Source: Chara braunii (lineage: Eukaryota; Streptophyta; Charophyceae; Charales; Characeae). Taken from it: a stretch of DNA of 32,659 nt. Below the pieces are notes generated by a model that worked only from the letters and a program-made list of their open reading frames with translations, did not search any database and had not been told where the DNA came from. The stretch covers positions 2,631,328 through 2,663,986 of the forward strand of contig BFEA01000024.1 in the NCBI GenBank assembly GCA_003427395.1, read 5' to 3'. Shown here piece by piece: positions 27,155-32,659 of the stretch (the first letter of the stretch is position 1; every line of letters starts with the position of its first letter). The translations under genes were made by a program, and so were the position numbers.

Positions 27155-27628
27155 CTATAGTAATCTCACAAAGTACAAACGAGTATCCATGAAGTCCATG
27201 GACAGACTCTCACCGGACCTTTTCGGTATCGGAAGGGGCTTGAGAAGCCCAAGAGTGGCTTGTGTACATGGCTTGTCTCTCTGACATACTTGACAGGTTT
27301 CCACGTACAGCTTGGCGTCTCTCATCATTGTGGGCCACCAGAAGTGCTGCAGCAAGTTGGCTGCAATCTTTTTATAACCAAAATGTCTTGTGGCATCGCG
27401 ACATTCACCTAGAAATAAACTACGCAAAGACTCCCGATTGGGCACACACAGATGCTTATTCCCGGCCTTCTCAAGGAACAACAAGTCGTTGACCAACTCA
27501 AACTCGGCTGAAGTCGCTTTGTCCTTCGCCTGGAGTCTGTGTATGATCTCGGCGATAAACGGGTCCTCGCGATAGGCTTCCACCAAATAGCGAGTAACAT
27601 CGTCCGGCAGCCCAAACTCAGTGATCAC
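27155..27628 (-). pseudogene. Ty3/gypsy element 2 integrase, truncated
   Basis: The minus reading has LFLEKAGNKHLCVPN, the zinc-binding region (ECRDATRHFG...HFWWPTMM...TCQVCQRDK) and then the first catalytic Asp block LSMDFMDT. The first zinc-ligand His is replaced by Arg (CRDAT). After DFMDT the homology ends abruptly and the frame stops at 27155, so most of the catalytic core and the C-terminal module are missing. The break is at the junction with the unrelated DNA at 26397-27154. It is frameshifted relative to the RNase H upstream. Confidence 0.88.
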
Positions 27629-28209
27629 CGCCCAGAGAAATCTGGCCTACGCGATAACGCATCAACAACTTTGTTGTACTCACCTTTGAGGTACTGGGGC
27701 TCGAAGTCATATTGCTCAATAACTTCGATCCAGCGTTTCAGCGCATAAGAGAGCACAGGTTGAGTTCTCATCCACTTCAAGGTCTGATGATCAGTCCTGA
27801 CGTAGAAAAAACGCCCAAGGAGGCCGTGCCTCCAATGGGTTAGCGCTTTGTAGATCGCGTACAACTCCTCATAGGTGGACTGAGCCAACTTTTGAGAGGG
27901 CATCTTTTGGGACATGTACTCCACTAGCCTCAAGTTTGGCCCCTCTTGCTGCGCGAGCACGACACCTATGCCATATTGACTATCATCCGTGGTTACTATA
28001 AACGGCTTGTCAGGATGAGGAAGTTTCAAGACCTCATAGAGTGTCTGAGCATGCTTCAGATGTCTGAAAGCAACCTCACACCTGTTTGTCCACTCACATG
28101 GGGTGTCAAGGCATGTCGGGTCCATCAAAGGTGCGGCCACTATGCTATAGTTTTTCACAAAGTTGCGATAGAAGCCGGTCATTCCTAAGAAGGACCTCAT
28201 CTCAGTCAC
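27625..28209 (-). pseudogene. Ty3/gypsy element 2 RNase H
   Basis: This 194-aa reading starts in the RT thumb (MRSFLGMTGFYRNFVKNYS) and passes the connection into VTTDDSQYGIGVVLAQQ, EELYAIYKALTHWRH, TDHQTLKWM and VVDALSRRPD. All RNase H landmarks are present in order and the acidic residues look intact. It is in the same frame as the RT at 28297-29097, separated only by two in-frame stops (28297-28299 and 28213-28215). Confidence 0.9.
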
Positions 28210-28296
28210 AAACTAAGGACGCGGCCAGACACAAATGCTGGCCACCTTCACGTCATCGGGCTTTAATCCCTCTGCGGAAATCTCATGACTGAAGTA

Positions 28297-29097
28297 CTAG
28301 ATCCGGGTGCGCCCAAACTCACACTTCTCGCCATTGATCTTGAACTTGTGCCGTTGAAGGAGACTAAGGACTTTATCTAAGTGGCAAACATGTTCCTCGA
28401 CAATCCTAACTGAAGATAATATGTCATCAAGGTACACGATGACAAACTTATCCAAGTAGTCATGAAAGATCCGATTCATCGCGAGCTGAAAGGTGCCAGG
28501 AGCATTGTGAAGGCCGAAAGGCATCACCACAAACTCGTACAGACCGTACCTGGTCTGAAATGCGGTTTTGTGTTGATCCTCGGACCGTATTGCAATCTGA
28601 TGGTACCCGAACTTCAGTTCTATCTTACTGAAGTACCGACACCCTTGCACTCGGTCCAGCAAGTCGTCGATGCGCGGTAGGGGCTCTCGGTTCTTGACTG
28701 TGATGGCATTGAGGCCCCTATAATCAATGCACATCCTCAGGGTCCCCCCCTTCTTTGGTACGAATAGGACTGGAGATCCATAAGGGGAGACACTCGGCCG
28801 GATCCAACCCTTCTCTATGAGTTCCTTGAGTTGCCGGCGAAGCTCATCCAGCTCGCCTGGAGACATCCGATAGATCCTACCCTTCGGGATGCTAGACCCT
28901 GGGATAATCTCTATCGTGTGGACGACGTCCCTCTCGACAACCCCTTTCGGCTCTTCGAATAGATTAGGGTACTTAGCGACTACTCCCTCTATCTCCGACG
29001 GCATTTTCACAGGCTCGCCTGCTGCAGAGACATAAACTAGATACATACCCTCCTCCAAATTTTGCTTATAATAATTATAGAACGCGGCCGCACACAT
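28297..29097 (-). pseudogene. Ty3/gypsy element 2 reverse transcriptase
   Basis: A 266-aa reading covers fingers and palm: IYRMSPGELDELRRQLKELI, LRMCIDYRGLNAITVKNREP, LPRIDDLLDRV, YFSKIELKFGYHQI, FVVMPFGLHNAPGTFQLAMN and IVYLDDIL. YLDD is intact (about 28422-28436), but the motif A Asp is replaced by Glu (KIEL, 28615-28626). It is the best-preserved pol segment in the window. TAG at 28297-28299 ends it in the GRTRI region, and downstream codons continue in frame to the RNase H. Confidence 0.93.
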
Positions 29098-29103
29098 GCA
29101 TCC

Positions 29104-29515
29104 TTAGGACTCGATCAAACTACTAGCCTTAAACTTACGTAATTTGGCGGTCCCCCCACCTGGCAAAGTGTGCTTGACCACTTTTCGGTCCCAGTCAAAC
29201 TGGGGCTTTGCAACTGAAAGATAGTACATACGCAACAGGATGTCCATTGGGAGATCATCGCTGACTAGGAACGAGACACGATGCCTCAGATTCCCTTCCG
29301 CGTACGGAAAAAAACACTCAATGTCTTTTAGGTAGTCATTGACTACCATGCCCTGTTTGTTGGCACAGGTCGACTCCACAGGTCGACTTGGGCGTTGCGC
29401 TTGCCCCTGTAAGCGCAGTCTCTCAACGCACGTGCGGCTGATAAAATTCCTCGTCGAGCAAGTGTCATAATAGGCCCCGACCTTGCGGTTGTCGATGACT
29501 ACCTCGCCGCGAACA
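29104..29515 (-). pseudogene. Ty3/gypsy element 2 aspartic protease
   Basis: On the minus strand the frame reads VVIDNRKVGAYYDTCSTRNF, then ISRTCVERLRLQG. It ends with LPMDILLRMYYLSVAKPQFD and WDRKVV. The active-site triplet DTG is DTC (29458-29466), and the LGM near the end is LRM. Both changes should abolish the dimeric aspartic protease. An in-frame TGA lies at about 29518, just before this domain. It is followed immediately by the RT region. Confidence 0.8.
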
Positions 29516-29695
29516 TCTCACTCGTAGGGGCTTTAGCCAATGCCGTCCCAGAAGCTAGCGGGTCTGATGTGAACCACTCCTCCTCTAGCTCATTGAACAG
29601 AGGCTTAATGGGTCTGAATGTGTTGCGGGACGACAACGGAGTCAGTAGCTTGGGTCATCTCTCGAGATGGTGAGGGTGCGTCCACCACCTCGACC

Positions 29696-30571
29696 CTAGC
29701 AGGTCATCTCTTGAGATGGTGAGGGCGTGTTTCCCAGAGCAATGCCATAACTGCTGGCCAGATTGCTACCAACGGGAGTGGAGGATCCCAACGCTTGCCC
29801 CATCGTAGGCGGGATCTTCTCGGTCACCTTTTGATTATGACACTTGAACTGATTATGGCCATATTGGCCACAACGGATACAAGCCTGCCGAGTGTACCGG
29901 TCTCTCCACACGTCCTCGGTGAGACCGGCTTTCTCCCATGGAGGAGCATTGGGGTCAACTTGACTCCTATACCGGGAGCCTCCACGGCGTCTACCGGCCG
30001 CCTTACCTTTCTGTATTGAGGCTGCGACTACTCCNCCCCCTGAAGCCTCTGCATTGCCTGCCTCTGAACCTACTCCCGCCTGGAAGTTGTTTTCTAACTC
30101 GATCGTAGAACCATCGTTGTCGACGAACATAATGCGACCCTTCACCTTCCAGTTGGGAGGTAGTGACTGCTTCCTTCCATCCGTCGTGGGTGTTTGACCA
30201 TGCCCTATCTTTGATTCTAGGTCTAAGGCCTTCTTGCTGAACGAGGGGAAGTTGTGCATATTGATGTTGGCCTCAGCCAACTGATTTCTGAGAGGCAAAG
30301 GAAAGCATCTCAGGTAGGAGGTGAGTAAAACCTGGTGGTCGTAGCACACTCCAAGAAAAATCAAACGCTCTACAGCGTTTGTGGCCTCCCTTACTAACTT
30401 GAACTGTCTGTTGTTCAAAGTCAGGATCACATTACTGGCTTTTTGAGCCTCCTGAGGATCATGCCACTTGTCTTCCACCAGCTTGAGGAAGTCGTCCAAT
30501 TTTTGGTTGACTGCCCAAGCGGGGAAGTCATTACCGTATCCCTGTAGTTGCACTAAACCATCTTGTTGCAC
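29696..30571 (-). pseudogene. Ty3/gypsy element 2 Gag, C-terminal part
   Basis: The 291-aa reading includes the end of capsid (FLKLVEDKWHDPQEAQKASN and YLRCFPLPLRNQLAE). A basic RRRGGSRYRS stretch follows, and then the CCHC zinc knuckle CIRCGQYGHNQFKC (29840-29881, C-x2-C-x4-H-x4-C). One undetermined base lies at 30035. It ends at TAG with PSPSQEMTC. A 28-bp word is repeated just beyond the stop (29653-29680 and 29702-29729). It is in a different frame from the upstream Gag part, so a frameshift lies at 30530-30575. Confidence 0.85.
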
Positions 30572-31145
30572 TCCCCTCTAAATAGGAGGTAGCCACAAAC
30601 ACTTCCTCATGTGGAAAGGTAAGTTTACACTTGACATATACTGGTACTAACCTCAACCATGTGTCGAGGCCTTCACCCCTCATGTCCCCTGGAAAAGGTT
30701 TGGGAGAGGTGATGGCAGTCTTTGGAACCCATTGAGTTTGTCCCGGTACCTGCACCATACCGGGCTGTGGACCCCGAGGCACACGCTGCTGCACTAGCTG
30801 CTGCTGGGGCTGTGTACCCTGTGGCTGTGCAGGCTGCGAGACAACGGGCTGCCCGCTTACGGCAACCTGCGACGGAAGTTGGGAAAACACTGTCTCAACG
30901 ACATGCCTAGGGAAGCGGCTTGAACCGATGCTGGAGTGACATATGGGGATACCCGAGTCACCGGTGGGACAAAAGGAGGAGGCTGTACAACGGGCCAGGC
31001 ACCAAGCCCGGACGACGATGGAGCTGCCTGCGCTCGCCCGACCAACAAGGCCAGACTTTGCTGGATGCCTTGCGACAGACTCGTCTGGTGGTCCTGCATT
31101 TCTACTACATCTAGCAGGACGGACCGTAGGGTCCTCACATGGCAT
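30531..31145 (-). pseudogene. Ty3/gypsy element 2 Gag, capsid start
   Basis: The last 80 residues of this reading fit capsid: a Gln/Pro-rich lead (QPQGTQPQQQLVQQRVP), then KPFPGDMRGEGLDTWLRLVP and FVATSYLEGSATRWF, the usual F.G......W and L.G.A..W pattern. The first part of the ORF (before about 30900) is probably a shadow of the true Gag frame, which can be followed from 31145 in another frame. Confidence 0.75.
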
Positions 31146-31629
31146 CCATGTGTGTTGGATCCATGCCCTCTAACTCACCGACATCCGCTTGTCTCCGCTG
31201 CATCCTGGCTCTTCTTCCAATCATCTTCTCTTTCTCTGCCTTAATCTCTCCTAACGCTTGCTTTTGCTGTACCTCGCGAATAGCTGCTCGCTGTATGGCA
31301 ACCTCCTCGGGGGTCAAAACTATCGGTTGGCTTGCCATAACACCAGTGGACTGACTCATGGTCTGTGCGACCGTTGACCTTACAGAACCTGAACTACTAG
31401 CTTGAGAGCTCTGCTGCGCGGCAGATGCCATGGCTGCTGAGGTAGCGGCCTCGCTCGCGAATGCCCTGCTCGCCTCTACGGCCCTAGCGCTCCGCTGCTG
31501 CTGTTGTCTTTCCCTCTACTGGCGGAAGAGGTGTCTATCGCCCTCTGGTCCTAATGCCAAGTGGGCTATCTGGCGCCTCGCTGATCGCAGGATCCGGTCG
31601 TCCTCTCTAGTTTCCTCCTTGTCGCTCAT
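31135..31629 (-). pseudogene. Ty3/gypsy element 2 Gag, N-terminal coiled-coil part
   Basis: A minus-strand ATG at 31629-31627 opens MSDKEETREDDRILRSARRQ and continues in one frame through an in-frame TAG at about 31516-31518. After that come a Gln/Ala-rich stretch and a charged helix (RAAIREVQQKQALGEIKAEK) ending near 31135. The heptad-like, charged composition fits the coiled-coil N-terminus of some plant Gag proteins. This is the likely start of the Gag-Pol polyprotein, because upstream DNA is non-coding. Confidence 0.6.
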
Positions 31630-32659
31630 AGGCCACAACACTGTACACTGTACACTGCCTCCCGCAGCATGATGTACAAACCGATTACAAAATAGAAATG
31701 TAATGACCCGCCAAAAACACAGACTGAGAACACTGCTGATTTATGGGATTTGTCATTGGAATGAATGCCTTGCTGTGATTCCCGCATTCTATTGTGGTTC
31801 CAAGTCTGTGTGTGTGCGTGCGTGCTGGTTTGCATGCCTGTCTGAGTGCTTGCCGGATGAGTGTGTGTGCGTGCATGCTGGTTTGCATGCCTGACTGTGT
31901 GCTTGCCGGTTGGGTATGTGTGTGTGACCCGCAAGGGTACTTGTTGGTTGCAAGGCCCCACCGGGCCGGTACTTACCTGTGGCCGTGACTTGAAGGGTTG
32001 CAGGGGGGTAAACACGCCGGTAGCGGGGGGTAGGCCCACGACACTTAGAGCAGCTGGGGAAAAACGCTCAAGTAGCAGGTAGGCCGAGCAGAAGAAGACT
32101 AAAAGTTGGCATTTTTAGAGGCCCAGTAGCGGTAGGTTAGAGGTAGGCCGGTACCAGTCCAAGTAGCCCGGGTCTAGGGCCTGTGCGGACAATAACAGAG
32201 CCTGCAATGATGTTTCCCTCCGAAAGGGAGGAGGTACCGGTTGCTGGGAGGCCGCTTGGCCTAGGAAGTCACCGCCCAGGAGGCCGGTAGGCCGCTATAT
32301 CCTCAGGAAGAGCGGAGAGCTCCTCCTCATTTGCGGTATGCAAGGATTGGCGACATGCTGCTGGAGCGCAGCGCTGGACTGAAGCAGCGCTGCTTGGAGG
32401 TGAAGGTCCGCTGGGGCTCAGCCTGGCTATGGCGAGCACCCCATCTTGAGGAGGAGGAAGAAGGGGGCATGGTAGGAGTGGTAGGGCACTTACCTGGCTA
32501 TGGTGGACACCGTCTTCATCACCTTGTTGGGCGCTGCATCTGGAAGGCCCCAGTTGGGGTAGCGTTGCACCAGAGCAGCTCAAGGCAGAGTCAGGCATAG
32601 CGGACCAAGTCAAGCAGCGNCATAGCTGCTTTGGGTTGTCTTGGGACATCAGCGCAGCA
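31630..32659 (-). other. Leader/LTR-side DNA of element 2; no gene
   Basis: Upstream of the Gag start on the minus strand, TTTGGCGGGTCATTACA (31701-31717) could be the leader/PBS area, but I cannot match it to a tRNA with confidence. GC-rich DNA with repeated GTAGGCCGGTA and GGGCCTGT words (32120-32290) could be LTR. No LTR border was established. Readings on both strands here are unconvincing, and one N lies at 32620. Confidence 0.4.
31808..31913. repeat. 53-bp tandem repeat, two copies
   Basis: Units 31808-31860 and 31861-31913 begin GTGTGTGTGCGTGC and share CTGGTTTGCATGCCTG and GTGCTTGCCGG. Confidence 0.9.

Overview
The window looks like repeat-rich nuclear DNA of a eukaryote, and I see no confident host protein-coding gene. 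It is built from decayed retroelements, small DNA-transposon derivatives, tandem satellites and long microsatellites (CT, TG/CA, GATT), with short runs of N from assembly. Plant-type Ty3/gypsy pol sequences, PBS-like sites complementary to initiator tRNA-Met, and type III hammerhead ribozymes in retrozyme-like repeats point to the green lineage. A large repeat-laden streptophyte such as a charophyte alga is my best guess, but nothing in the window proves it.

Layout. 1-54 is a complete hammerhead ribozyme (+). 146-5266 is mostly gene-free: tandem duplications, a Mutator-like MITE with a 9-bp target duplication (2832-3015), and microsatellites. 5267-5417 is a foldback element. 5784-6672 is a decayed Josephin-like plus RING-like coding region, followed by a PIF/Harbinger-type MITE (6711-7157, TSD TAA) and a remnant of the same element's terminal repeat (7330-7610). 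8807-14600 is a dead Ty3/gypsy element on the minus strand (gag, PR, RT, RH, IN). Its RT is split by a 1.5-kb insertion carrying 45-bp and 47-bp satellites. 14600-17176 holds LTR-like DNA and a 390-bp tandem array with a PBS-like site in each unit. 17917-18139 has two hammerheads embedded in tandem units rich in CA. 18374-18724 is an unidentified ORF. 20249-20833 has three hammerheads on the minus strand in a 262-bp tandem array. 21409-26396 is a 5-kb retroelement bounded by inverted repeats of about 460 bp. 27155-31629 is a second dead Ty3/gypsy element (minus strand), truncated in integrase.

Two points stand out. First, there are six hammerhead ribozyme motifs, plus one relic, in two tandem families. 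They keep the catalytic core and have loop I (TCA/TTCA) complementary to loop II (TGAA), which suggests tertiary-stabilised ribozymes of retrozyme-like circular-RNA retroelements. Second, the 21.4-26.4 kb element combines a Penelope-like reverse transcriptase with a proline/serine-rich linker, a Josephin-like (deubiquitinase-type) domain and a paired RING-like cysteine-rich domain. A second, independently decayed copy of the Josephin-RING part lies at 5.8-6.7 kb beside a related terminal repeat. I do not know of a described mobile element that carries this ubiquitin-pathway cassette.

All family assignments rest on motifs read by eye. No database search or folding program was run.
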